From Candidatus Aenigmatarchaeota archaeon (lineage in GTDB: Archaea; Aenigmatarchaeota; Aenigmatarchaeia; QMZS01), in assembly GCA_003663355.1 (NCBI GenBank), contig QMZV01000027.1, forward strand, positions 1-9,525: a stretch of DNA of 9,525 bases. Direction: 5' to 3'. A model generated the notes under the pieces. The model was not told the DNA's origin, did not search any database, and worked only from the letters and a program-made list of their open reading frames with translations. Within the stretch, counting starts at the first letter, position 1. Each line of letters opens with the position of its first letter. Below, piece by piece: positions 1-5,304 of this stretch. The translations under genes and the position numbers were made by a program.

Positions 1-1
1 G

Positions 2-358
2 AAGAGAAGAATTTTGATGGGAACTTTTTACAGAAAATCCGGTTACAGAGATAAATATTATCTAAAAGCTCTGAAAGTTAGAAAACATATAATTAATGAA
101 TTTAAGGAAAAATTTAAAAAATTTGATTGCATTCTTACTCCGACTATGCCAATTGTTGCTCCAAAATTTACAGATATTGCTGTACTTTCTCCGGCACAGC
201 AATATGCGATGGATATTTTAACTGTTGCTCCAAATCTTTGCGGTTTTCCCCATCTTTCAATAAAATGCGGAACATCAGAAGGAATGCCTGTAGGATTGCA
301 AATAATTTCAGATCACTTGCAGGAAGGGAAAGTTTTGCAATTAGGAAGTTGGTTATAA
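2..358 (+). CDS. gatA: Amidase / Asp-tRNA(Asn)-Glu-tRNA(Gln) amidotransferase subunit A, C-terminal part
   Basis: This is the last ~118 residues of a gene whose start lies before the window; the frame is open back to base 2. It looks like the C-terminal part of GatA, the glutaminase subunit of GatCAB, which converts mischarged Glu-tRNA(Gln) or Asp-tRNA(Asn) in the cytoplasm. Visible family landmarks are RRILMGTF at the left edge, a YYLKALKVR helix, the TPTMP motif, and GMPVGLQII near the end. The Ser-cisSer-Lys catalytic residues of the amidase signature lie upstream and cannot be checked. The protein stops about 18 residues after GMPVGLQII, a slightly short tail. The stop codon is only 8 bases from the 3' end of the convergent tRNA gene. 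Other amidase-signature enzymes share these motifs, but the GTF and YYLKA context favours GatA. Confidence 0.85.
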   Translation, partial: KRRILMGTFYRKSGYRDKYYLKALKVRKHIINEFKEKFKKFDCILTPTMPIVAPKFTDIAVLSPAQQYAMDILTVAPNLCGFPHLSIKCGTSEGMPVGLQIISDHLQEGKVLQLGSWL

Positions 359-360
359 TT

Positions 361-365
361 AAAAA
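361..365 (-). terminator. Poly-T terminator after tRNA-Leu
   Basis: On the minus strand, five T residues follow one base after the tRNA discriminator. Oligo-T runs are the usual archaeal intrinsic termination signal. The run lies between the tRNA and the convergent gatA stop, so transcription entering gatA antisense would be limited here. Confidence 0.4.
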
Positions 366-385
366 CTGCGGGGGGAGGGATTCGA

Positions 386-403
386 TGAAGGGAACAAAAT
401 TCT
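386..403 (-). other. tRNA intron 3 (18 nt) in the T loop
   Basis: The T loop is split after its first T (position 54); the remaining TCGAAT follows at 385-380. A bulge-helix-bulge can be drawn: GAGG (409-406) pairs with CCTT (391-388, one G-U), 5' bulge G405-T404-A403, inner helix GAA (402-400) with TTC (394-392) closing a 5-base loop, 3' bulge C387-A386-T385. Cutting after the second base of each bulge gives exactly 403-386 and restores TTCGAAT. At 18 nt this is a very short intron. Its splice fold borrows the 5' strand of the T stem, so the fold and the mature T stem exclude each other. Confidence 0.85.
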
Positions 404-430
404 ACCCTCGCAGCGACTAACGCACAGGAT

Positions 431-471
431 TTCTCAAGATATCATTGAACAAAGTTCTCATAACTTAATTT
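431..471 (-). other. tRNA intron 2 (41 nt) at canonical position 37/38
   Basis: This is the common archaeal intron position, one base 3' of the anticodon. The central helix pairs C32-T33-T34-A35 (477-474) with TGAG (436-433), including one G-U. The 5' bulge is A473-G472-A471 and the 3' bulge A432-A431-A430; cutting after the second base of each yields this intron and loop CTTAAGA. The exon helix is the perfect 5-bp anticodon stem. The inner helix is weak: the pairing could instead run on as CTTAAGA with TCTTGAG, removing the 5' bulge. The site is therefore supported mainly by its position and the 3' bulge. Inside the intron, AAGTT (466-462) can pair with AACTT (456-452). Confidence 0.88.
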
Positions 472-494
472 CTTAAGTCCTGCTCCTTTGGCCA

Positions 495-525
495 TTCGAG
501 AAAGGTTTTTTGGAGATAAACCTTT
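495..525 (-). other. tRNA intron 1 (31 nt) in the D loop
   Basis: This intron sits at a non-canonical site, just before G18-G19 of the D loop. The central 4-bp helix pairs CGAG (531-528) with CTCG (500-497). The intron itself folds as a strong hairpin, 525-518 with 508-501 (8 bp, AAAGGTTT with AAACCTTT). The 3' bulge is 496-494 (AAT) and the 5' bulge TC or TCA (527-525), depending on whether the A525-T501 pair forms. Exon bases 534-532 can pair with 493-491. Cutting after the second bulge base on both sides gives intron 525-495 and a D loop reading GAGTCTGGCC, as in archaeal tRNA-Leu. An alternative intron, 527-495 or 526-494, would give GAGTGGCC. Confidence 0.82.
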
Positions 526-560
526 GACTCGGACACCCCCGCAATATAATTTAGTTTTAA

Positions 561-571
561 AAAAATAAATG
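561..571 (-). promoter_or_regulatory. Probable TATA box for tRNA-Leu
   Basis: On the minus strand a TTTATTTTT tract contains TATTTT starting at 567, 25 bases upstream of the tRNA 5' end. That is the expected archaeal TATA-to-start spacing and matches TATTT-type boxes upstream of several protein genes in this window. It lies just beyond the 3' end of the permease gene (579). The region is A+T-rich, so chance matches are possible. Confidence 0.4.
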
Positions 572-578
572 TCAAAAT

Positions 579-1340
579 TTATCTCTTAAAAATCACTGAA
601 ATCAAAAAAATTAGTGAACTTACTGAAATAATTAATGGCCCTGCAGGAAGATTTGTAAACTTGTAAATTAAAATTCCCAAAAGTGAAGAAAGAATCCCAA
701 AAAATATTGATAGATTTGTGTACTGGAATAAATTTTTGCTAAAGTTTCTTGAAGAAGCAGCTGGAATTGCAAACAAGGCAGCTGTTAATAATCCTCCAAC
801 CATTCTTACTCCAAGAGATACAAGTATGCCTATTAAGAAGAGATAAAGAAGATTATTTTTTCTTACATTGATTCCGCTTGCCTTTGCCAGATCTTCAGAA
901 ATATTTATCAAAACCATTTTATGATAATTTTTTCTTATAATAAGAAAAATCAGGAAACACAAAATAGAAGTAATTATTGTTCCGTAGATATCAACTCTTG
1001 TTATATTCCCAATCAACGCTGTTTCTGCCTGCTCAACTGGCAAAAACAAAAAAGCAATAGCAACTCCAGAAGCAAAAACAACAGCTGTAAGAGTCTCCAT
1101 TGGCAATTTTGTTCTTGTCTCAAAGAGCCATATCAAAAAAATTCCGAGAATTACAAATGGAAAAGCGCCAAGAGAAACATCAAAACCATAAATTAAAGAT
1201 AGAGCAATTCCTGGCAGGGTTAAATGTCCTAATGGACCTGCTGTCAAAGCCATTTTTCTGGACAGCATCAAAGTTCCCAAATATCCACATACACCACCAA
1301 TGAATATTCCGATTATCAAACTAAAAATAAATCCATCCAT
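579..1340 (-). CDS. znuB: ABC-3 family metal ABC transporter permease (ZnuB/MntB-like)
   Basis: A 253-residue integral membrane protein with about seven or eight hydrophobic segments, the usual size for permeases of the zinc/manganese ABC-3 family. Family landmarks are GPLGHLTLPGIALSL (about 36-50), which matches the conserved Gly-His-Pro-Gly loop, and GVRMVGGLLTAALFAIPAA in the C-terminal half. It would form the membrane channel through which the ATPase encoded just upstream drives import of a divalent metal, most likely zinc; manganese or iron cannot be excluded. Its ATG lies 3 bases after the stop of the ATPase gene, so they are surely one transcript. No Shine-Dalgarno-like sequence precedes it. 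No substrate-binding protein gene lies in the window. The symbol is by similarity only. Confidence 0.87.
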   Translation of the reverse strand: MDGFIFSLIIGIFIGGVCGYLGTLMLSRKMALTAGPLGHLTLPGIALSLIYGFDVSLGAFPFVILGIFLIWLFETRTKLPMETLTAVVFASGVAIAFLFLPVEQAETALIGNITRVDIYGTIITSILCFLIFLIIRKNYHKMVLINISEDLAKASGINVRKNNLLYLFLIGILVSLGVRMVGGLLTAALFAIPAASSRNFSKNLFQYTNLSIFFGILSSLLGILIYKFTNLPAGPLIISVSSLIFLISVIFKR

Positions 1341-1343
1341 TTT

Positions 1344-2036
1344 TTACTTATGCGCATAAAATTTTATTTTACTTCCATATAACTTTTGTAATGTTTTTGG
1401 AGTCACATTTTTAATTGGAGGTCCTCTACACATGCAATACTTATTTAAACAAATTACATAATCAGAAATCTTAAAAACTATATTCAAATCATGAGTTACC
1501 AATAAAATTGTTAGATTTCTTTCTTTTTTCAGTTTTAATAATAAAGAATAAATTGTTTCTTTTCCTTTCACATCAATTCCTGTCATTGGCTCATCAAAGA
1601 GCAAAATATTTGGATTTTTAACTAATGCCCATGCGACCAAGATTCTTTGAAATTGTCCAGAAGATAAATCTCCCAATCTCTTCTCCAATATTCTTTTTTC
1701 AAATCCAATTTTATCCAAAATTTTTTCTGCTTCTTCTTTTGTTGTCTTCAACAAAAAGAATTCTCTAACACTTATTGGAATCTGTTTTACAAAAGGCACT
1801 CTCTGAGGAACATAACCTATTTTAACATTTATTTTCCACTCAATTTTTCCGTTATATGGTAAGATTCCCAACAAGGTTTTTAATAAAACTGTTTTCCCAG
1901 CTCCATTTGGGCCTAGAATAGTTAAAACCTGTCCTTCTTTTACTTCAAAAGAGAGATTTTTAATAATTTCTTCTTTGTCTAATTTTACTGTTAAATTTTT
2001 TACTTTTAGAATAATTTTTTTATCTTTTGCAAACAT
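1344..2036 (-). CDS. znuC: ABC transporter ATP-binding protein, zinc/manganese type
   Basis: A complete ABC ATPase of 230 residues from the chosen start: Walker A GPNGAGKT at 42-49, Q-loop glutamine at 78 (GYVPQRV), signature LSSGQ at 124-128, Walker B ILLFDE at 144-149 and switch histidine at 182 (THD). The signature has Ser for the usual first Gly. A late CRGPP segment resembles the G-P-P turn of ZnuC-type ATPases. It powers the ABC-3 permease encoded next. The frame is open back to an ATG at 2081, but that start would overlap the NifX-like gene by 62 bases. The ATG at 2036 overlaps it by 17, sits in GAAGATG, and gives a normal N-terminus a few residues before the first beta strand, so it is preferred. 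Confidence 0.9.
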   Translation of the reverse strand: MFAKDKKIILKVKNLTVKLDKEEIIKNLSFEVKEGQVLTILGPNGAGKTVLLKTLLGILPYNGKIEWKINVKIGYVPQRVPFVKQIPISVREFFLLKTTKEEAEKILDKIGFEKRILEKRLGDLSSGQFQRILVAWALVKNPNILLFDEPMTGIDVKGKETIYSLLLKLKKERNLTILLVTHDLNIVFKISDYVICLNKYCMCRGPPIKNVTPKTLQKLYGSKIKFYAHK

Positions 2037-2364
2037 CTTCAAAACTTGCTTTTTTAATTTTCCCATTTTTCCACTTTTCAAAAATTTCTTTGACCGTCTT
2101 TGATTCTAAGACATAAACATCAATCCCAAATTGCTTGCATAAATCAAGAGCCTTTGGACCAATCCCTTTGCATAATAAAACATCTGCTCCATGATTTTTT
2201 ATAAGTTCTGGAGGTAATTTATCGCCTTTATGTTTGCTTGTATTATCCACTATTTCAATAACTTTTCCTTCTTCATCAAGAAAAATATAATAATTGCACC
2301 TTCCAAAATGATCAGCTACTTTTCCATTCAGTTTTTTATCTTCTGTTGGAATTGCTATTTTCAT
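2020..2364 (-). CDS. NifX/NifB-like (dinitrogenase iron-molybdenum cofactor family) protein
   Basis: A 114-residue single-domain protein of the family named after NifX and the C-terminal domain of NifB. It begins MKIAIPTED and has the hallmark VADHFGRC (16-23), then ADVLLCKGIGP (60-70) and GIDVYVL. The fold is RNase H-like. Stand-alone archaeal and bacterial members are mostly uncharacterised, but several bind iron-sulfur or metal cofactors. Cysteines are at 23, 65, 76 and 112. It is the first gene of the ABC metal transporter operon and overlaps the ATPase start by 17 bases. A role in metal handling or sensing is an inference from context; there is no sign of nitrogen fixation here. The start is fixed by the canonical MKIAIPT opening and a TATTTA box 25 bases upstream. 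Confidence 0.85.
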   Translation of the reverse strand: MKIAIPTEDKKLNGKVADHFGRCNYYIFLDEEGKVIEIVDNTSKHKGDKLPPELIKNHGADVLLCKGIGPKALDLCKQFGIDVYVLESKTVKEIFEKWKNGKIKKASFEDVCKR

Positions 2365-2412
2365 AAAATTCTTTATAATTTAATAAATATTAATTTTAAA
2401 ATAAATATAAAT
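2365..2412. promoter_or_regulatory. Divergent promoter region, NifX-like operon / rpoN
   Basis: A 48-bp, almost purely A+T spacer between two divergent start codons. On the minus strand TATTTATT starts at 2389, 25 bases before the ATG at 2364. On the plus strand TATTAATT starts at 2388, 25 bases before the ATG at 2413. The boxes overlap, so the two transcripts would compete for one promoter zone, and both would be leaderless. No repressor operator (for example a palindromic metal-regulator site) stands out. Confidence 0.5.
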
Positions 2413-2607
2413 ATGATAATTCCAGTTAGATGTTTCACCTGCGGAAAAGTAATCGGCCATCTTTGGGAAGAATATAAAAAGAGAGTTGAAAATGGAGAAG
2501 AGCCAGCTAAAGTTTTGGATGATTTAGGAATTACAAGATATTGTTGCAGAACAATTTTTCTGACTCATGTAGATTTGATTAAAGAAATAGCTCGGTTTAA
2601 GGTTTAG
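2413..2607 (+). CDS. rpoN: DNA-directed RNA polymerase subunit N (Rpo10)
   Basis: A 64-residue protein matching the archaeal Rpo10/eukaryotic Rpb10 subunit along its whole length. It has the N-terminal zinc-binding CxxC (VRCFTCGK, Cys7 and Cys10) and the paired cysteines at 44-45 in TRYCCRTIFLTHVDLI. This zinc-bundle subunit helps assemble the Rpo3/Rpo11 platform of RNA polymerase. The frame stays open upstream, but that extension runs antisense to the NifX-like gene and through the promoter spacer; MIIPVRC is the family's standard N-terminus. In many archaea rpoN sits in a ribosomal-protein operon (L13, S9, rpoK, S2); here it stands alone, facing rps6e with 12 bases between the stops. Confidence 0.96.
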   Translation: MIIPVRCFTCGKVIGHLWEEYKKRVENGEEPAKVLDDLGITRYCCRTIFLTHVDLIKEIARFKV

Positions 2608-2619
2608 TTATTTCTAGTT

Positions 2620-3006
2620 TCAATTTTTTCCTTGCTCCTCTTTATCTTCTTTTTTCTTGAGAAAATCCTCAAATTTTTTCTTTCCCTCTTTTAATACTTT
2701 TAGATTCAATTGTGTTATTTCCTCTGAAACAACTTCTCCCCTAATGCTTTTTCTTCTTCTAACACCTTTTCTTTTCGGTCTGTATCCAGGTCCTCCTAAT
2801 AAGAGTAATCTTTTCCTTGAGGTACCACTTACGCCTTTTCTCATTGGAAATCCTTGCTTATCACTTCCGCCTGTAATTTGCAAATCATAATCATCTAAAC
2901 CAATTAAATTCCCATCTATTTTATCTCCAATTTTTTTTCCATAAATAGACTCTCCATTTATTTCAATCTGGAAACTTTTTCCATTTTTTGAAATAACTGC
3001 TTTCAT
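2620..3006 (-). CDS. rps6e: 30S ribosomal protein eS6
   Basis: A 128-residue basic protein, normal for archaeal eS6. It opens MKAVISKNGKSFQIEI and carries the family's core: the GGSDKQGFPMRKGV segment (about 46-59), then RKRLLLLGG, a GYRPKRKGVRRRKSIRG basic stretch, and EITQLNLKV. A lysine/glutamate-rich tail follows (about 107-128), with no close sequence signature. It is a small-subunit protein. The gene is monocistronic here, convergent with rpoN and divergent from the small membrane protein gene, 22 bases away. The start is set by the conserved N-terminus; TATTTAAT begins 22 bases upstream. Confidence 0.96.
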   Translation of the reverse strand: MKAVISKNGKSFQIEINGESIYGKKIGDKIDGNLIGLDDYDLQITGGSDKQGFPMRKGVSGTSRKRLLLLGGPGYRPKRKGVRRRKSIRGEVVSEEITQLNLKVLKEGKKKFEDFLKKKEDKEEQGKN

Positions 3007-3028
3007 AACATATTAAAAAAATTAAATA

Positions 3029-3367
3029 ATGAAGAAGGGTTTATATCCAGCAATAGTTTATGTTTTATTGTTTTCGGTAGGAATTGCTGTTTTTGCTTTT
3101 TTTTATTATTTCACAGATAACTTTGTTTCTGATAAAAATCTTGAATTAGAAAAAATGCAGGCAGAAAAAATATGCTACTTTTTGCAGAGTCTGAAAAATA
3201 AAGAAGCAGAAATCAAGTTAAGTATAGGAAATTTCAGGATAGAAACAAATCCTTTAAAAATAGTTTCTTCTTCTGTTTATAATTGCAATATTGATCTTAA
3301 CACTTCAGGTTCTTGTTCAAAGGAGTGCAAAATTAAAGTTTCAAAAAATAGACTTGTTTTTTCATAG
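3029..3367 (+). CDS. Small membrane-anchored protein, possibly pilin-like
   Basis: I do not recognise a definite family. The 112-residue product starts MKKG followed by an uncharged hydrophobic stretch (about 5-28) and then a short extracellular-type domain with cysteines at 49, 86, 96 and 100. The opening MKKGLYPAIVYVLLFSVGIAV resembles archaeal type IV pilin-like proteins, where K/R-G precedes a hydrophobic helix (compare the RKGVSPVI pattern in haloarchaeal pilins), so Gly4 could be a class III signal-peptide cleavage site. A simple N-terminal anchor is equally possible. A charged helix (about 37-64) and a beta-rich, cysteine-bearing C-terminus follow. Its stop overlaps the convergent mre11 stop by 6 bases. 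Reading frame, A+T-rich codon use and gene packing support a real gene. Confidence 0.65.
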   Translation: MKKGLYPAIVYVLLFSVGIAVFAFFYYFTDNFVSDKNLELEKMQAEKICYFLQSLKNKEAEIKLSIGNFRIETNPLKIVSSSVYNCNIDLNTSGSCSKECKIKVSKNRLVFS

Positions 3368-4498
3368 ATTTTCCTTTTTTTGAGTTCTTTCAAAACTCTC
3401 CCTCAACAGATTTTCAATACCTTTTAAATCATCTTCAATAATTAAATTCAAAAGTTCATCCGAATCTTCAAATTTACTCCTTTCTTTCAACAATTTCATC
3501 CCGTATTCTTCAGCGCTCATTTGTTTTCTCAATATTTCAGTTTTTTGTTTTTCAAAACTTCTTTCCATCTCTTTTTTGAAAATTAAAATTCCCTTTTCCC
3601 TGTATTTTTTCTCAATTATATTTAAATCTAAACTGCTCGTATTTTTTATTTTTATTTTAATTATCGGTTTTAATTCGCTCTCTTTGAGATTTTTTAGGAA
3701 TTCTTCTATTTCTTCTTTTCTCTCGGCAACTTTATAGTAAAAATCTCTCTGTTTTATCTCCTTAAACTTTAATTCTTTATTTAGAATAAAATAACCTTTT
3801 CTGATTTCCGATTCTTTTTTGTTCAATTGTGTTGGAATGGTGCTTCCTGGCATTAATAATTTTCCATTCCCAATCTGCACTATATTCCTGAAATGGATAT
3901 GTCCATTAAGAATAATATCAAATCCTCTTGGCAAATCTGAAATTTTTAAATTAACATCTTCCAGAGGAGAATAAATAAAAGGTTCAATATTCTGATGCAA
4001 TAGGAGAATATTTTTTGCATTCGGAACTGGTTTTGGATTCCATTCAGTTAAAACATCTCTTGAATATTTCTCTGGAACATAACTCATTCCATGAATTGCA
4101 ATCTTTTCTCCATTTAATTCAAAAACTATTTTCTGGCAGTGAAGATTTATCAATAAACCCGCTTTTTCAAGACTTTGAATTGGATTTATCAGGTTTGCCC
4201 TTCTCTCGTGATTTCCATAAATTGAAATAAAAGGAACTCCATGCAGAGCCCGCTTATTGATTTCTTTGTCGCATTCTATGAACTTTGCCTCGCTTTTCTT
4301 TTCTTTTAATTTTGATAGAAAATTCATCGCCTCTGCCAAAACTTCAAGTCTTGGCACCCTTGAATCAAACAAATCTCCAGCAAACAGGATTAAATCCGCT
4401 GGTTCTTTTAAAATTTCATCCAGAACAAAAAAACAATCCTTTTCTCTTTCTGTGTTATAGCCATAACCTAAGTGAAAATCTGAAGTTAAGAGAAGCAT
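3362..4498 (-). CDS. mre11: Mre11-family DNA double-strand break repair nuclease
   Basis: A 378-residue calcineurin-like metallophosphoesterase with all Mre11 phosphoesterase motifs in order: SDFHLG (Asp7, His9), GDLFDSR (Asp42), YGNHE (Asn96, His97), LLLHQN (His168) and LNGHIH (His200, His202). PGSTIPTQLN follows (217-226), as in the Mre11 capping region. The C-terminal 120 residues are lysine/glutamate-rich helices that would form the Rad50-binding part. With Rad50, archaeal Mre11 processes DNA ends for recombination. GNHE replaces the more common GNHD. Neither rad50, herA nor nurA, its usual operon partners, is in the window. It lies 35 bases downstream of nop5 on the same strand, and TATTTAG starting 24 bases before its ATG suggests its own promoter. 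Confidence 0.92.
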   Translation of the reverse strand: MLLLTSDFHLGYGYNTEREKDCFFVLDEILKEPADLILFAGDLFDSRVPRLEVLAEAMNFLSKLKEKKSEAKFIECDKEINKRALHGVPFISIYGNHERRANLINPIQSLEKAGLLINLHCQKIVFELNGEKIAIHGMSYVPEKYSRDVLTEWNPKPVPNAKNILLLHQNIEPFIYSPLEDVNLKISDLPRGFDIILNGHIHFRNIVQIGNGKLLMPGSTIPTQLNKKESEIRKGYFILNKELKFKEIKQRDFYYKVAERKEEIEEFLKNLKESELKPIIKIKIKNTSSLDLNIIEKKYREKGILIFKKEMERSFEKQKTEILRKQMSAEEYGMKLLKERSKFEDSDELLNLIIEDDLKGIENLLRESFERTQKKENL

Positions 4499-4533
4499 AA
4501 GATAATTTTAGAAATCTAAATAAGAAAAGAATT

Positions 4534-5292
4534 TCAGTTTCTCTGTGAAATTTTCTTAATTTCTTTAATTAATTCTTCTCTGATTTCTTCTCCTTTGTTT
4601 TCTTTTGAGAAATAGTCCAGTCTCGCTGCCAGCATTATTTTTGCAGATAGAAGTCTGGCAACTTTCCCCCTATCCTCTTTTTTTGCTTCTTGAATAAACT
4701 CAGATTTGAAAATCATTCCATATTTTGGAATTTTCTGTTTTTCTTTTAGATATTTAAACAAAGATTTCTCCGCTCCCAAAATCTGAATTTTTGAGGCTGG
4801 CATTTTTGAAAGATTTCTCAATCCTTTTGCTTTTTCAATTAACTCTGCAGCAAGAATAGGTCCCAAAAGGGTGGATAAATTTGGTGCAATTTTTTTAACA
4901 TCTTCTTTTACCATATTTTCAACTTTCTCTTTTAATTTTTCCGCATTTTCAATTGTTGGTCTGTATGTTTCGTAATTTGACAGAATTTTTTCTCTATTTC
5001 TCAGAACATTAATTATATGGTTCAGTTCGTTCAAAGTTCTTGAACTTAAAATTAATTTTTCTTCAGATTTTTCTCTATTTTTCAGTTTTAATTTTATCAA
5101 GGCAATTCCAAATTCGTTCATCCATTTCTGAAAATTTTTATAAGGAAAGAATTTTTCCAATTCTTCTTCTAAAATTCCCGGATTAACTTTGCTCTCAAAA
5201 TATTGTTTTGCAGCTTCCTCAGGATTTTTTGAGAATCTCTCCACCAATTTTTTGTCTTCTAAAATTCCAAAAGGCAACTTTAGTTTTCTCAT
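4534..5292 (-). CDS. nop5: C/D box sRNP core protein Nop5 (Nop56/58 family)
   Basis: A 252-residue protein with a clear Nop domain at about 135-228: IAPNLSTLLGPILAAELI, LRNLSKMPASKIQILGAEKSLF, then PKYGMIF and RGKVARLLSAKIMLAARLDYFS. Nop5 bridges L7Ae and fibrillarin on archaeal C/D box guide RNAs for 2'-O-methylation of rRNA and tRNA. The N-terminal ~80 residues are the diverged fibrillarin-binding region. The helices between the two domains, about 86-134, are shorter than in ~400-residue euryarchaeal Nop5, and the usual long lysine-rich tail is missing. The gene is divergent from fibrillarin, 12 bases between start codons, rather than upstream of it in one operon. TATTTG starting 24 bases upstream lies inside the fibrillarin coding sequence. 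Confidence 0.94.
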   Translation of the reverse strand: MRKLKLPFGILEDKKLVERFSKNPEEAAKQYFESKVNPGILEEELEKFFPYKNFQKWMNEFGIALIKLKLKNREKSEEKLILSSRTLNELNHIINVLRNREKILSNYETYRPTIENAEKLKEKVENMVKEDVKKIAPNLSTLLGPILAAELIEKAKGLRNLSKMPASKIQILGAEKSLFKYLKEKQKIPKYGMIFKSEFIQEAKKEDRGKVARLLSAKIMLAARLDYFSKENKGEEIREELIKEIKKISQRN

Positions 5293-5304
5293 ATATTAAC
5301 TTTT

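Larger units (their letters stand above)
367..542 (-). tRNA. tRNA-Leu(UAA) interrupted by three introns
   Basis: Read on the minus strand, this is a type II tRNA. Acceptor stem: 542-536 pairs with 374-368 (7 of 7), discriminator A at 367, no encoded CCA. D stem: 533-531 (TCC) pairs with 486-484 (GGA). Anticodon stem: 482-478 (CAGGA) pairs with 429-425 (TCCTG), 5 of 5. The loop is CTTAAG (477-472) plus A430, so the anticodon is TAA at 475-473. Long variable arm: 423-421 (GCG) pairs with 415-413 (CGC). T stem: 409-405 (GAGGG) pairs with 379-375 (CCCTC), 5 of 5; the T loop TTCGAAT is formed by T404 plus 385-380. Removing 525-495, 471-431 and 403-386 leaves 86 bases with normal D, anticodon, variable and T arms, and a D loop of archaeal tRNA-Leu type (GAGTCTGGCC). 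Each intron boundary can be drawn as a bulge-helix-bulge site for the archaeal splicing endonuclease. A TATTTT box lies 25 bases upstream and a TTTTT run directly downstream. Confidence 0.93.

Noticed and set aside
127..420. Plus-strand open frame running from gatA into the tRNA region.
   Set aside because: It lies in another frame of gatA and then runs antisense through the tRNA; its product has no recognisable features.
431..471. C/D box guide RNA inside the 41-nt tRNA intron (an ATGATAT tract resembles box C).
   Set aside because: Only a few bases separate it from a TTGAG that is not a good box D, and there is no second C'/D' pair or terminal stem, so it cannot form a C/D guide.
367..542. 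Plus-strand reading as a tmRNA or structural RNA, from GGATTCGA near a GCGGGGG...CCCCCGC closing stem.
   Set aside because: The plus strand has no T arm, no tag reading frame and too little length. The minus strand gives a full tRNA-Leu once three introns are removed, and the apparent motif is the complement of the T loop and T stem.
921..1303. Plus-strand frames opposite the permease gene.
   Set aside because: They are antisense shadows of a membrane-protein gene; products are low-complexity with no family features.
2037..2081. Longer start for the ABC ATPase at 2081.
   Set aside because: The extra 15 residues are a lysine-rich stretch encoded within the NifX-like gene and precede the normal ABC N-terminus; the ATG at 2036 fits family length.
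2230..2412. N-terminal extension of rpoN in the open frame upstream.
   Set aside because: It is antisense to the NifX-like gene and then crosses the promoter spacer; the Rpo10 family begins at the MIIPVRC start.
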